Assembly: GCA_016801845.1 (NCBI GenBank)
Contig: CM028931.1
Coordinates: 23,611,802 to 23,675,801, forward strand
From: Polydactylus sextarius
Taxonomy: Eukaryota; Chordata; Actinopteri; Polynemidae
Direction of reading: 5' to 3'
DNA: 64,000 nt
Each line of letters starts with the position of its first letter. Position 1 is the first letter of the stretch. Made by a program: the position numbers and the translations under genes. Below, piece by piece: positions 1 to 12,600 of this stretch. A model generated the notes under the pieces. That model was not told the origin of the DNA and searched no databases. It saw only the letters and a list, made by a program, of their open reading frames with translations.

Positions 1-884
1 AAACAGAGTATATCTTCATTAACTATCTATCTATGTATCTGTAGCTTCACACCTATGTTTATCATATACACTGAGTGAATGTGTGTGTGTGTGTGCGTAT
101 GTGTCTTCATCATCCAGGGAGCTTACGTTGCTCTGTTCACAAATCAATGGTCATGTATCGACGCCGCTTTTATGAGGCACTTAACAATAAAAAAGCAATA
201 AGCTATGACATGGATAATCCGCTGGGGCATCACAGGCATTGCAAAGCAATTATAACAGCTCTGCTCCTCCTCTGTGTGATTTACACACACGCCTGCAGTC
301 TTCGAAAGCTCTTTGATACCAACAACATTTCCAGGAAGTGAACGTAGAATTTATAGAAGTGTTTGCCTCTCCTCGTTCTGCGCTACCTCATATCCATTTT
401 CAGAGACTTAACTGATATTGAGCTGAGGTGAAATCATTAATAAATGGAGGGATGTTGGCGTCTCTTCGGGCCCTAAAGTGCATTACACTCCACTGGTGGG
501 TGTGTAATTGTCACATATCACTCCTCGTAGTCCATCACGGCAGATTATACACCGTATGTTCTCTGCTAATATTATAAAACACTGTGATTGCGTGATTGTG
601 TGATTGCACGTGGGTTGATGATTGTGGATTTGCCTACAGCTCGCCTAATGCCGGATTATTCATGAAGCGAAACTACCCAGAGTTACTGCGAACTGAGTGT
701 AATTATACGGCGCCTCGAAATGACTTTTATGTGGGTGACGGAGAAACAAAAGTCGTCCGTTTTGATTCCGGCGTGCTGTCAATCCCGACGTTGTCGTATT
801 TCAGTGTTTATTAGGTTCCGAGATAAACAAACCGATTGCACATTTAATCCGAGGGGTATTTTACACCGGTAAAAGTTAATGTCG
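1..884. other. Non-coding, no gene recognised
   Basis: Mostly unique sequence with a short (GT)n at about 80-95. A short open frame near 596-814 has a faint CUB-like look after a splice-acceptor-like CTACAG, but it is not convincing. Nothing else is supported. Confidence 0.5.
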
Positions 885-2080
885 AGTAGTATCGTTTGTT
901 TACAAAGACAAAACGCTAACAATGAAAGTAAATGGGGCCGCCAGCCGAACGTATCTAAATTATCAATTTTTTTTAAACCTGCTGATCGTAATTTTCCTCA
1001 CATCGGCGGGTTGTTTAGGAAAATCGTGAATCTGGTGCTTTTTCACCCGTTGTTATGACAACAAGACGTTGGGTAAGTCTTGTGAAACAGTCTTTTTGAT
1101 ACACTTTATAAGTTATCAGTACTTCACTTTATATGTAGGGACCCTATTCATGCTACTGATGAAGTGAAGTGATATTTTGAGCTTTATTAGTGGTTAAAAA
1201 TTACAATTTAGATACGTTTGGCTGGCTGCCCCATTTACTTTCATTGTTAACTATTTGGTTGTCAAAACAAAAGGCAGTCAAACTCGATATTACTTCAACC
1301 AACATAAAATATCTCTTCAGGGAGTGTGTGACTATCTTTTACATAGGTTGAAGTAATATCAAATAATATCTTTTCACAGCCAAATAGCTAACAATTAAAG
1401 TAAATGGGGCCACCAGCCAAATGTATCTAAATTGTCATTTTTTAACCTGATCTAGAACCACATGAAGGGTGTTTCAGATCAGCAGATTCATTCAGTCATT
1501 TTTCACTAAGCTTCACAGACACATCAGCCAGTTGTTTGGGAAAATGATGAATCTGCTGATCTGGAACACCCTTCATCACCAGTTGTCTTGTAAAACAGTC
1601 TTTTTAATAAATTTTTATGTTATTGGTACTTCAATTTTATGCATAGGGAATATGTTCATGCTATATAAGTACTATATCAGACTTTATTAGTGGTTAAAAA
1701 ATGACAATTTATATACGTTTGGCTGGCTGCCCCATTCACTTTCATTGTTAGCTATTAGGTTGTGAAAACAAAAGACGGTCAAACTCGATATTTCTTTAAA
1801 CAACATAAGACATCTCTTGAGGGGGTGTTTGGTAAAAAAAATGACAATTTACTACATTTGGCTGGCTGCCCCATTTACTGTCATTGTTAACTATTTAAGA
1901 CAGTCAAATTCGATATTTCTTTAAACAACATAAGACATCTCCTGAGGGGTGTTTGACTTATCTTTTACACTGGTTGACGTAATTATGAGTAATATTTTTT
2001 GTTTTCACAGACAAATACCTAACAATGAAAGTAAATGGGGCCACCAGCCAAATGTATCGCTAATCACTATTTTTTAAGCT
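885..2080. repeat. Three head-to-head inverted-repeat units ('GAAAGTAAATGGGG' family)
   Basis: Forward termini occur near 919, 1390 and 2022. Reverse complements (GGCTGGCTGCCCCATTTACT) occur near 1218, 1718 and 1858. The arms converge on poly-T/AACCACTAATAA segments, so each pair could fold into a hairpin. This suggests non-autonomous foldback or MITE-like elements. The superfamily is not identified. Confidence 0.8.
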
Positions 2081-2084
2081 CCTG

Positions 2085-2990
2085 ATGTGGAAATAGACCC
2101 TGGGATCATATTACTCTAGACCACTTTAATATTAGACAAATATCATTAGGTTATTGGACAATAGTAAAATATAAATATAAATATACAATCTTTTTTTTTT
2201 TTTTAAAGGTGAATTGCCACCGAATACAACGTTAACTGCCTATTCGGACCGAAGATTTTCAATTCTAATCAATAATGAAAGTCTTACTTTCAGTGCTTGC
2301 GTGGCTCCATGTTTCATATGCCGCCGCCGTCCCTCCTCTTCCACTACGTAGCCAAGATGGCGTCACTGAGGATGAGAAGTGTCCATCGTTCCACAATCAA
2401 GAGTTAGCTTCAGTGGCTAGCCTTTAGCTTGTACCATGCAGCTATAATTGGGGAGGGGGCCTGCTGGTGTCTCATCTGTTGACATGTCGGCCAAAGCCCC
2501 CCCGTCCGTCTTCTCCTGAGGCCGATTCTGAGTCAGTTGACATCAAACCTGTTCCTGAGTGAGCCGTACTGGCCAACGATCAACCTGCCCCTAAGGCTGC
2601 TGGGTACAGACCAGGCTGCCCCTGATGCTGGGGTCGCCTCTGAACACCAGCCTGTCCAAGAACCACACAGGCACAAGCTGGTCGTTAAAATGAACAACAG
2701 AGCTTATATATATATAGGTAACTCACTTCCTGCAGTTTAAAGCAACACCACGTTTCATTTGCAGTAAAACTCCAGTGAACTGAGAAAAGTAAAGTATCTG
2801 TGTCAATCTCATCAGTGAACGATAGCAACAAATCTGAGCCCGGCCTGATAACGACCACGTTCATTTGAATCAGGGGTGTTGGAGCAGGGACACATCTAAA
2901 ACGTGGAGGTGAGAGGTTCTAGACGACCGGGACTGAAATACACTGTTGTCACTGAACTGACAGCAGCTGATATGTTCTGGATTCTGTCTG
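2085..2990. other. Non-coding, no gene recognised
   Basis: A poly-T run at about 2190-2204 and otherwise mixed unique sequence. No repeat family shared with the rest of the window and no coding exon were recognised. Confidence 0.5.
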
Positions 2991-3467
2991 TTTTTTTCTT
3001 CTTCTTTTTCTTGTTTATTGTAAGTAGAGTCCCAGTGTTTCTCAGAAAGTTTAAACCATGGATAGATAGATAGGTAGACAGACAGATAGGTGATAGATGA
3101 TATTGTTTATTTACTACTTACTATTGGATGGATGGATGATGAATGGATGGATGGATGGATGGATGGATGGATGGATGGATGGATGGATGGATGGATGGAT
3201 GGATGGATGGATGGATGGATGGATGAATAGATGGATGGATGGATGGATGGATGGATGGATAGATGGATGGATGGATGGATGGATGGATGGATGAATGGAC
3301 GAATGGACAAATGGATGGATGAATAGATGGATGATAAATGGATGGATGATAAATAGATGGATGATGAATGGATGGATGGATAGATGGATGGATGGATGAT
3401 GAATGGATGGATGATAAATAGATGGATGGATGGATGGATGGATGGATGGATGGAGGGATGGATGATG

Positions 3468-3564
<97 letters not shown>
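2991..3564 (+). repeat. Divergent microsatellite-linked unit followed by (GATG)n and (GATA)n
   Basis: A degenerate copy of the TTCTTCTTC...GTTTATTG-AAGTAG...AAAGTTT-AACCATG sequence at about 2991-3060 is followed by an interrupted (GGAT)n tract at 3121-3475 and (GATA)n at about 3466-3563. The unit recurs elsewhere next to GATA-type microsatellites. Confidence 0.85.
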
Positions 3565-3565
<1 letters not shown>

Positions 3566-3900
3566 CTAAATATTTGATTTCTATGTGAGATTACAAGCAG
3601 ACAGACATGATATTAAAAGCACGTAAACTTTTTTTTTAATAGGTTTGTTGCTCCTCTCCAGTTAGAGAGGAGTGCCTCCCTCTCTCTCTCATTCCATCTC
3701 TGTTTCTCCCAGTTATTCCTCAGCCTCTCCACCCCCGCCTCTGTTGTCTTGTTTTCATGGAGAGAGAGAAAGAGAGATGCTAGCTCCCAGTGGCTGACTG
3801 CTCATCCCTCAATAACTCCAGCTGGCTCCCTGTGGTGCTGAGCCCTGTCCTCTACCACTCAATTACTCCCCTCCATAAAGACGTACAGATGGGCTGGGGT

Positions 3901-3901
<1 letters not shown>

Positions 3902-3932
<31 letters not shown>
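3902..3932 (+). repeat. (CA)n microsatellite
   Basis: About 15 uninterrupted CA dinucleotides, then CGTG. Confidence 0.95.
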
Positions 3933-3936
<4 letters not shown>

Positions 3937-4579
3937 TGTTCATCCAACAAACTCCTTCACAGGTTGTTCACCGCATTTCCTCCTTTCGCAGCAAGTCAAA
4001 AAAAAAAAAAAAAACCTCGTCGGTTTATCATTATTTAAAAGGTGTGGAGCTAAAATGTTGTTTCTTTTCTGTTTGTTTTGTTTCGTTTGTGTCTTTTCTC
4101 TCTTACAGCAGCTTCCACCTCCTTATTTATTTATTTTTTTTCTCCCCACTCGCTCACTCACTGTGCAACCACAGGCGGTTAATGAGAAAACAGCACTGAT
4201 TGGCTTACCTGGCTGACTTCCTGCCTCCGTGCGGCACAGAACAGCTCAGAGCCCGACAGCGACTCAGTACATGAAAATCATCAATAAACACTGTAAAACA
4301 AAGACTTGCGCACTTAAATACAGATGAACACACACACGCACGGGTCAATATGCTTGTAACAGGACAGGAGTACTATTTTTCATTTTTCAATGAGGTTTCC
4401 TAAACATGATGTTGATTATAAACCAGTCAATTTGGACTCAAACTCAAATTCAAGCTTTGTTTTTATGTCACATGTCTACATCGTAGGGATCAGGGGAGTC
4501 GCTGTCAATTCATGTGTTTGTTCTGTATATGTGACACAGATGACAATGAAGTTGACTTTGATTTGTGCAAAAAAATTGA

Positions 4580-4965
4580 AACGCCGGTTGGAATTCCAAC
4601 TGTAATGCCAAGTGGAACACCAATTGCAACATCAATTGGAACACCAATTGAAATGGCAATTGGAATCCCAACTGGTATGCCAATTGGAACTCCAACCGGA
4701 ACACCAAGTGGAACACTAATTGGAACGCCAACTGGAACACCAACTGGAACCCCAAGTGGAACACCAACTAGAACACCAAGTGGCACACCAATTGGAACAG
4801 TAATTGGAACGCCAACTGGAACACCAAATGGAACGTCACATGGAACGCCACATGGAACACCAACTGGAACATCAAATGGAACATCACCTGGAATGCCAAT
4901 TGGAACACCAACTGAAACATCAAATGAAACGCCAACTGGAATGGCAATTGGAATGTCGCAACACA
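4580..4965 (+). repeat. 12-bp minisatellite array 1 (ACTGGAACRCCA)
   Basis: About 30 copies of a 12-bp unit (ACTGGAACACCA / ATTGGAACGCCA variants). Because 12 is a multiple of 3 the array is open in several frames and yields spurious GTPTGTP-type or GVPVGVP-type peptides. No promoter or splice context supports translation. Confidence 0.9.
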
Positions 4966-5035
4966 AAAACATCAGTAAATCAGTAAAATGCTGTACTCGT
5001 TGCTAGGTTAGCTTCCGACAGGGTAGGCTACACCA

Positions 5036-5340
5036 AGTGGCAACACCAATTGGAACACTAATTTGGAACGCCAACTGGAACATCAACTGGAACAACAAAT
5101 GGAACATCACCTGGAACGCCAATTGGAACGCCAACTGAAACACCAAATGAAATGTCACATGGAACGCCAACTGGAACACCAACTGAAACATCGACTGGAA
5201 CACCAACTGGAACATCAACTGGAACGCCAACTGGAATGCCAATTAGAACACCAACTGGATTGCCAATTGAAACACCAATTGGTACGCTATCTGGAAAAGC
5301 AATTGGAACGCCAACTGGAACGGCAATTGGAATGTCGCAA
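5036..5340 (+). repeat. 12-bp minisatellite array 2
   Basis: The same 12-bp unit as array 1, about 25 copies, followed by a near-identical right flank (AATGTCGCAACACAAAAACA). Array and flank appear to have been duplicated together. Confidence 0.9.
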
Positions 5341-7280
5341 CACAAAAACATCATTAAAATGCTGTACTCGTTGCTAGGTTAGCTTCCAACAGGGTAGGCT
5401 ACGATGATGGCTACCGCTTGATTGTTTTGTTGACGCTCTTTCGATCTAAACAAAAGGCAGTTAGCAAGCTAACTTCTCACAACAGACACGTGTAGATCTG
5501 CTACAACTAGAATTAAAAACAGCGACAGAATTGATCGTTTACTTGCCGTCATTTGTCATTTGTTTTTTGCATGCTTGAACCTCCCATCCTGTTTGAAAAT
5601 GGGCGGTGTTGGTGTCATTTTCCCAAATGGGGGCTTGTCGAAGGGTAATCCGGAGAGGCTAGTGGTCCGACAATCTGAACAGAGGCCACATGGCTAGTAG
5701 ACCTAGGACATTAGTACCTAGACGGCCCCCAAATGACCCCTGGAAAGTCTGAAGCCGGCTACTGATGAGTTAGTAAACCAGAAGAAGACGCTTTAGCAAA
5801 GTAGGTTGTACCAATGACACTCTTTGCGTTTGACGTCAGATAATAAATTCTGTGATATAGTTGGAGAAGTTGAAGGTGTTGCTATTTGTAGTCGACAAAC
5901 GTGGCTACTTGGTGTCAAAATTTCAGTGTCCTGCTACAAATATTCTGCAAGTTTTAGGAGCTGAGAAGAAGAAAAAAAGATGTTGCACTGGGTTTTATAT
6001 GTGACTTTCCATTACCTTATGTATGTTCGTCACAAATAGAACCATAATACGTATTATGAATTAAATATCATGTTCCAGTCTAGTCTTATTTTCCCCCATC
6101 TGTGTGTTGATATTTTAATAATCGCGGTTTGTTTTTCCGACTGCAGCTCCCTCGTTCGTTCGGCCTCGCGTTTGTTCGAATTAGCAAAAATCCCACTGAA
6201 GCACATGTGCAATCAAGGAAACAAAGCGTCGCTCACACAAAACGCGGCCCTCTCTGTCTTTCTGCCACGGCAACAAGACAAACAAACATCGTTTCTCACC
6301 CCCCGGTTAGCGCGACGCCAAACCGCCGTGTCGCTCAAAAAGCCATACACACGACAATCTATTGAACACAATAGCAGGCTTATTGTCAGACGGAGAAGAG
6401 CGCAGGCTATATGATACGCTGATAGAACTAATAGAGGGAACATCCTCCATCAAATACTGTTTATTATCAACAGCCAAAGTCTAAATTTAACACGTGAAAC
6501 AAGAAGTGGACACTGTGTGTGTATACGTGTATGTAAGAGCCCTGTCTGTCAAATCTGACACATGCAGTTATAATTATAACGCTGTCATTAAAATGACTCA
6601 GTGTGAGTGCCTGACAGGCTGCTTTATTGCCGGGTTTAATCTATGACCGTTTCACGTCTCGTTATTAATATGGTAATGGATCTCCTTGAAGAGATTAAGG
6701 GATGGAGTGGTTGGTGGTGACTGTAAAAGCTATTTTAGATTTTAGAATCAGAGAGAAGGAAAAGAAGGAAGGAAGGGAGGGGTTGACGCTGCCATACGAG
6801 TGTTGACATTTAAAGGATTCTCTTAGTTGAATAAGAGAGTTTTTGTATAAATATAATTGAACGCTCGTCGTTCTTGTTGTTGTGAGTCTAACGGCTTTAT
6901 TTGCTGTCAGCAAATGCCATCGACGCGCTTGCTCCTCCCAGCGCGCAGCGAGGAAACCCATCCGGTAATTGGCCTTTTCATCGGTCAAGACAACCACTAC
7001 CGCTGCTGCTGCGATGTACCCGCCAAAACATCCTCCTTCTTGTTGCTTTCTTTCTTTCTCTCTCTCTCTCTGTGGGATTCATCAGAAAGCAGAGCAGACA
7101 CCAGACAGGCAGAGCGTATTACATGACTGAATAACGTCATAAAGCCCGTCAAACGGCAACAATGAAATCCTCTGAGCACGTCTGAGGATTTCTAAGAGAA
7201 ATACATACATCAAGTGTCGTGAAGAGACATGACTAGGGAGTGATTTTGTCTCAGCTCCTATAACTTGAACAGAACGTTAG
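5341..7280. other. Non-coding, repeat fragment then mostly unique sequence
   Basis: 5341-5600 contains a fragment (GCTGTACTCGTTGCTAGGTT) shared with 7405-7470 and, in reverse, 24250-24310. The remainder shows no recognisable gene. Short open frames near 6070-6440 and 6695-7180 lack any family similarity. Confidence 0.5.
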
Positions 7281-7284
7281 TGGC

Positions 7285-7672
7285 AGGATACTCAAATTTT
7301 GACACGCCTCTACTCTACTCTACTCAGTTTGGTACCAGACGCGTCGCTGTCCGTTACAATTTGGTTCCCCCTCGACGTGAATGTAAGTAAACATTAATGG
7401 AGGACATGAAGGAGATGCTGTACTTGTTGCTCGGTTAGCTTACGACACAGTAGGCTACAACAATGGCTGTCACTCTCGGCAGTGTTTAAAAATGGCGGTT
7501 TACCGTCAGTTTGTTCACATCACGTTTTAGTGTCAACTCAGTTCGATTGGTATCTCACCAGAGCAGGTACCAAGAAGGTACAACAGGTACGATCCCTAAC
7601 GGAAATCCGAAAATAGCAAGTTGAGTCGAGTCAAAAAGTGCTAGCGGTGTGGTGGAAAAGCCTTAAAAGTTC
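7285..7672 (-). mobile_element. Short non-autonomous DNA element (GGCTTTTCCAC terminus)
   Basis: The right end reads CTAGCGGTGTGGTGGAAAAGCC. The element at 24004 starts AGGGCTTTTCCACTATACTG with the same following CTAGCG, so this copy is inverted relative to that one. Shared interior: TACTTGTTGCTCGGTTAGCT. The left half has TACTCAGTTTGGTACC, typical of the GGTACC-rich interior of the family. It has no coding capacity. The superfamily is not determined. Confidence 0.6.
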
Positions 7673-7729
7673 CCTCATTTGTCTACTCCAAATATCCAAC
7701 ACTTTCGGCCATTGTTACCTAATTATCTA

Positions 7730-8800
7730 GGTGCCATCATTCACCCCACTAAAACATCTTCCTGTGGTTTTACTAAGAACAAAACCAATTCATTACTGAT
7801 TGCTACCGGGGTAGGTTGTAACACAAACTACCCCAGTGGTGGGGTAGGTTCCCAGATATCAATGACTGTGGCTGTAGTCTGGCAAAGGAAGCAAGGTAAA
7901 GGTCTTTGGTTTCACTATGTCATAGTTGTGGTTTACCTGACCTTCTACCCCTTCTTTTGCACCCCTAATTTGGGCCATATTTTGGTACATTCTTCTGAAA
8001 CTTTGCCAAAATTGGGCCAAATTTGGTTCCCGTAAGGGTTGCACAGGTTCAACCTTTTCGGAACGATGCGAGTCGTCTAGTCTTGAGGATCCTAGGCCTT
8101 CGGCATTGTTGGAATTTGTTCCTGAAAGACTTATGCGAAGGAGACACTTACCTCTTAAAAATCTTTTCAGTGGCACGAAAGGAAGTGGCAAAGTTTCAGA
8201 AGTACATCCCTCTGAAATGTTGCCAAAATTGGGCCAAATTTTGCCCATGTAATGATTTTGCTCTCTAGGATGTAAGTAAGATTGAAGAATTCAAATCTAA
8301 GACCACGCTACAAAATATGTGTCAACGCTAAAGCATCTTTCTGAAGGTTTACTAAGAACAAAAAGATCTGATCACAGATGAATAAACGAACAACAGTGTC
8401 CACAAATTAAACCTTCTTGGAATGGTCTAATTTTGAGGATCCTAGGCCTTTGGCATTGCCGACATTGGCATTTGTTCCTCGTTGTTGTTCTTAAAAGCGT
8501 ACGTAAAGGAGACTCTTACCACTTAAAAATCTTTTCAGTGGCATGCAAGGTAGTGGCAAAATTTCAGAAGTAAACCCTTCTGAAACGCTACCAAAATTGG
8601 GCAAAATGCGGCCCCCGTGATGATTTTACTACCTGGGTTGTAAGTAAGACGGAAGAATTAAAAACTAAGACCACACCACAATGATATGTGTCAATGCTAA
8701 AGCATCTTCCTGAACGTTTACTAAGAACATAAAGATCTGATCAAGGAAGAGCAGCGTCCACAAATTCAACCTTCTTGGAATAACGTGGGTCGTCTAGTCT
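7730..8800 (+). repeat. Tandem ~350-bp repeat, about 2.5 units
   Basis: GAGGATCCTAGGCCTT recurs at 8085 and 8435, and ACCTTCTTGG at 8411 and 8769, giving a 350-358-bp period. Each unit also has CTTTTCAGTGGCA and TTGCCAAAATTGGGC. A partial earlier unit starts near 7757. A single related fragment is at about 63800-63890, so the unit is dispersed as well as tandem. Confidence 0.75.
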
Positions 8801-9955
8801 GGAGACAAGTACGTCTCGACGTTGGCTCCAGACAAGTCCACCTACTTTGGGTCTTTTCATAGGAATTTAAAAGTAGTTCACTCTCTCCAATCTGGGAGAT
8901 TAGACATGATGAAATAACATCTACATTTTTGGCAAAATGTCCATATTTCATCAGGTAGGATTAGACGGAAGAAGGTTTGACATAATCTCCAACATCTGCT
9001 CCACATTTTCTTCCAAAACTTTTCATTTTTCCCATCCAAGTTTTTTTTTTTTTTTTTCCTTCTTCATCTTCCGGCTGTTTTTTTTTTTTTTTTTTTTGTC
9101 TTTACCAAAGCAGATCACCCGTGTCGATACCATTTTAATCCCATACACACACACACGGGCACATCACCCCCCTAAGGTGAGAGAAATCTTGCCTCTAACA
9201 TATTACTGCACTTCATTAGATTTGTTCATTAAAGAAGGCTCACGAGTAATGACTTTCTTGCACCATGTGACCGCCGAATAGATTACATTATTGATAATTG
9301 CATTAGTTTTATGATGAATATGTAAAAAGTGGAAAAACGGGGGAGTGGGCGTGTTTAATATCGCAGAATTAATTACGTTTGATTTCATCTCGGCTTCGGC
9401 TCCTCCACGGTGTCAAAGTCACAGAGATTTTAGTTTCAGCACTTATTATTATTATCAGCTTGAATGTAGACAGTATGTCTCATATATCCAGGCTGATATG
9501 AAGTATGGTAATAACAGAAATATAAACAGAGGAGAATAGACAGTAAAACACATATAAATATGTATTTTCCTTTACAGTAACATGCGACAGGATTTGATGG
9601 CGTGAGCATGTCCCTGATGTGATGCAGGGATCAATACATTATCAATATTTCCCTTCACACAGTCTGTCAGTGTCGTTTTTAGTTTGATTTATTGGCGTGA
9701 CGTGCATTTGTGATGTACATATATGAAAATACAAAAAGAGAACTGAGCTGTGATCGTGAAACTACATTTGTTACGTAAAAGGGTATATTGTCGGTGAACG
9801 TTAACACATCGTATGTGCTCAGTCTTGAGGTGCCGTCCACTAATTCCAAGGTCTGTGGTTCGATTTCAGGCTCCTCCTCCAATCCCTTGGGCAAGATACT
9901 GAACCCAGATAGCTTCTTCTGATGCCTGTTCCATCAGTGTGAATGAGATTAGAAA
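8800..9955. other. Non-coding with poly-T tracts and a SINE-like tail
   Basis: Poly-T at 9040-9057 and 9080-9097. About 9830-9945 matches the common fish repeat tail, here GGTTCGATTTCAGGCTCC...TTGGGCAAGATACTGAACC. The GGTTCGA stretch resembles a tRNA B box. 9280-9400 is AT-rich with TAATTA motifs. Confidence 0.5.
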
Positions 9956-9960
9956 GAGAA

Positions 9961-9961
9961 A

Positions 9962-10017
<56 letters not shown>

Positions 10018-10956
10018 CATCCGTCCATCCATCCATCCATCCATCCATCCATCCATGCATCCATCCATCCATCCATCATCCATCCATCGAAATGTCCATC
10101 CATCTAATATTCATCCATCCATTATCATTATCCATCCATCCATCCATCCATCATCCGTTCATCCATCCATCCATCATCCGTCCATCCAAATATCCATCCA
10201 TCTAATATTCATCTATCCATCATCATTATCCATCCATCCATCCATCATCTTCCATTTATCCATCCATCCATCCATCATCATCCATTTATCCATCCATCCA
10301 TCATCATCCATCCATCCATCATCTTCCATTTATCCATCCATCCATCCATCCATCCATCCATCCATCCATCCATCATCGGTCCATCCAAATGTCCATCCAT
10401 CTAATATTCATCCATCCATTATCATTATCCATCCATCCATCCATCCATCATCCGTCCATCCAAATATCCATCCATCCGTCATCATCCAATCATTATCCAT
10501 CCATCCATCCATCATCTCCATCTATCCATCATCCATCCATCCATCCATCCATCATCATCCATTTATCCATCCATCCATCATCATCCATCCATCCATCATC
10601 TTCCATTTATCCATCGATCCATCCATCCATCCATCCATCATCATCCATTTATCCATCCATCCATCATCATCCATCCATCCATCATCTTCCATTTATCCAT
10701 CCATCCATCCATCCATCCATCCATCCATCATCCGTCCATCCAAATGTCCATCCATCTAATATTCATCCATCCATTATCATTATCCATCCATCCATCCATC
10801 CATCCATCCATCATTATCCATTTATCCATCCATCCATCATCATCCATCCATCCATCCATCCATCCATCATCTTCCATTTATCCATCCATCCATCCATCCA
10901 TCCATCCATCCATCCATCCATCCATCATCATCATCCATCCATCCATCTATCTGTGT
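9961..10956 (+). repeat. (CTAT)n then long interrupted (CATC)n block
   Basis: (CTAT)n spans 9961-10018, then about 930 bp of CATC repeats broken by recurring ATCATCATCCATTTATCC and GTCCATCCAAAT segments. It also has a higher-order repeat of roughly 340-350 bp: CATCCAAATGTCCATCCATC recurs near 10384 and 10738. The resulting HPSIHPS-type open frames are not genes. Confidence 0.93.
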
Positions 10957-11635
10957 TGCAACAAAAAAGGAAACTTTCATCTTCCAGATCAACAGATTTA
11001 CAACAGTAAATATACGTTACCTTCATAACACAATGGTTACCTTGAACGCATACATTAACAACATCATCCCCTTTTGATTCTCAGTTCATGCTCCCTCTGT
11101 GTATTCCTCTGTGCTAATTATTCTAATATGAACTTCAAGGTTCTCTTAAAAGCTTCCCCTCAGACTTTGAGTTTCACCTCATCATTTTTCAATTTCTAAA
11201 GCGCCTTTGTCTAAATTACTGAAAGTTGGATTTTTTTTTGTGTTTTTTTTTTTTTTCCAATTCACAAAACATCAGTATTAACCCAATATTTTTATGTTAC
11301 TTTTATTTTCCAGCCCATTAAGTGTACAACTTTTTTTGGGGAGGTGGGTTGAAATTTGCCAATGTTATTGTTTGATATTAAACCATTTCTGATGGTAAAA
11401 AAAAAAAAAAAAAATTCTCAGCTTGATTTCCTTTTGAGTTTTATTGTAATACAAAAAGAACAGTCCATGTACTTTTCATCATTTTGAGTTTTATTAATTC
11501 CAGAAATGTCTTTTTTTTTCTTTGTTAAAGCTTTGAAACAGTAAAAGAAAAAAAAAAAAACTTAAGTTTGAGGTTTTATTCAATAAACCTTAAAAAAAAA
11601 ATCACGTTTCTTGAATGTAAGTTTAGTATCATGAC
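10957..11635. other. Non-coding, poly-A/T-rich
   Basis: Several homopolymer runs (T at about 11230-11256, A at 11397-11414 and 11548-11559). No coding exon recognised. Confidence 0.5.
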
Positions 11636-11639
11636 CAAG

Positions 11640-12600
11640 ATTTCTCAAACGCTCCAGGATTTCGTGAAGTTGCGATCGCAACAATTAACGCAAATTCAAC
11701 CAATCCAAGCCAGTTTAAGAAATATTGCCATGGAGCAACAGGAGGAAATCGTCTACAGAGAAACACACTTTGACTTTTGACTATTGCAACTTTATTGCAA
11801 TACAACAAAATGCCTAAAAACACTGCAGCTTCCAGTGCAACTTTTCAGAAAAGTTCAGGCTAATTCAGGCAAATTAGGCTGCAACAATCTAAAAAAAAAA
11901 AAGAAGGCCCTGGAGGGACTGAAAAGATAAAAAAAAATCACAACTTGCTCCTGCAACTTTATTGCAATAAAGCACCCCAAAACACTATAGCTTTTATCGC
12001 AACTTTCATTGCGACAAATCTGTCACGAATTCAAGCTAATAAGGTTGCAACAATCTAAAATAAGGACCACGAAATCCTGTAGGGACTAAAAAGATAAAAA
12101 TCAATTTTTTTTTCCCCTTTGACCTGCTCCTGCGACTTTATTACAAGAAAACACCTAAAACCACTGCAACTTTCATTGCAACTTTTTAGAAAAGCTGCCG
12201 CAAATTGAGGCAAATTAGGTTGCAACAATCTAAAAAAGGGACTGAAAAGATAAAAAAATCACATTTTTTTTCCCTTTAAAAGAAAAAAAGGATTGCAACT
12301 TTGACTTGCTCCTGCAACTTAATTGCAACAAAACGGCACTGGTGCGAAATCAGAGAAAAATTTGGCTCCAAAAGTCTTAAAAAACAAAAGGCCCACGCAA
12401 ATCCTGGAGGGACAAAAAAAAAAAAAAATTTCCCACTTTTAAAAGGGAAAAAAATCACAACTTTGATTTTCTATTGCAACTTTCCAAATTCACTGCAACT
12501 TTCTTTGTAACTTTTTAGAAAAACTGCTGCGAAATCAGAAAAAATCCGGCTATAAGAACCAAAAAAAAAAAAAAAAACGCATACGAAATCCTCGAGGAAT
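11640..12600 (+). repeat. Tandem repeat, ~175-bp unit, about five copies
   Basis: GCTCCTGCAACTT-type starts recur at about 11945, 12125, 12306 and (degraded) 12470, with a partial unit near 11780. Within each unit follow CACTGCAACTTTCATTGC, GCAAATTAGGTTGCAACAAT and AAATCCTGGAGGGACT plus a poly-A/T stretch. The array ends in AAATCCTCGAGGAATCC. Confidence 0.82.

Noticed and set aside
596..814. A 72-codon frame with a CUB-like look (SSPN...NYPELLRTECNYTAP) after CTACAG
   Set aside because: The similarity is limited to a few residues, the aromatic and cysteine pattern beyond it does not continue, codon use is unbiased, and no partner exon was found.
4505..5382. Long open frames giving GVPVGVP, GTPTGTP and LEHQLERQ repeat proteins
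   Set aside because: They are the 12-bp minisatellite read in different frames on both strands. All frames are open because 12 is divisible by 3. No promoter or splice signals.
9939..11028. Frames of up to 234 codons encoding HPSIHPS repeats
   Set aside because: Translation of the CATC/CTAT microsatellite block. Similar peptides arise at every such tract in the window.
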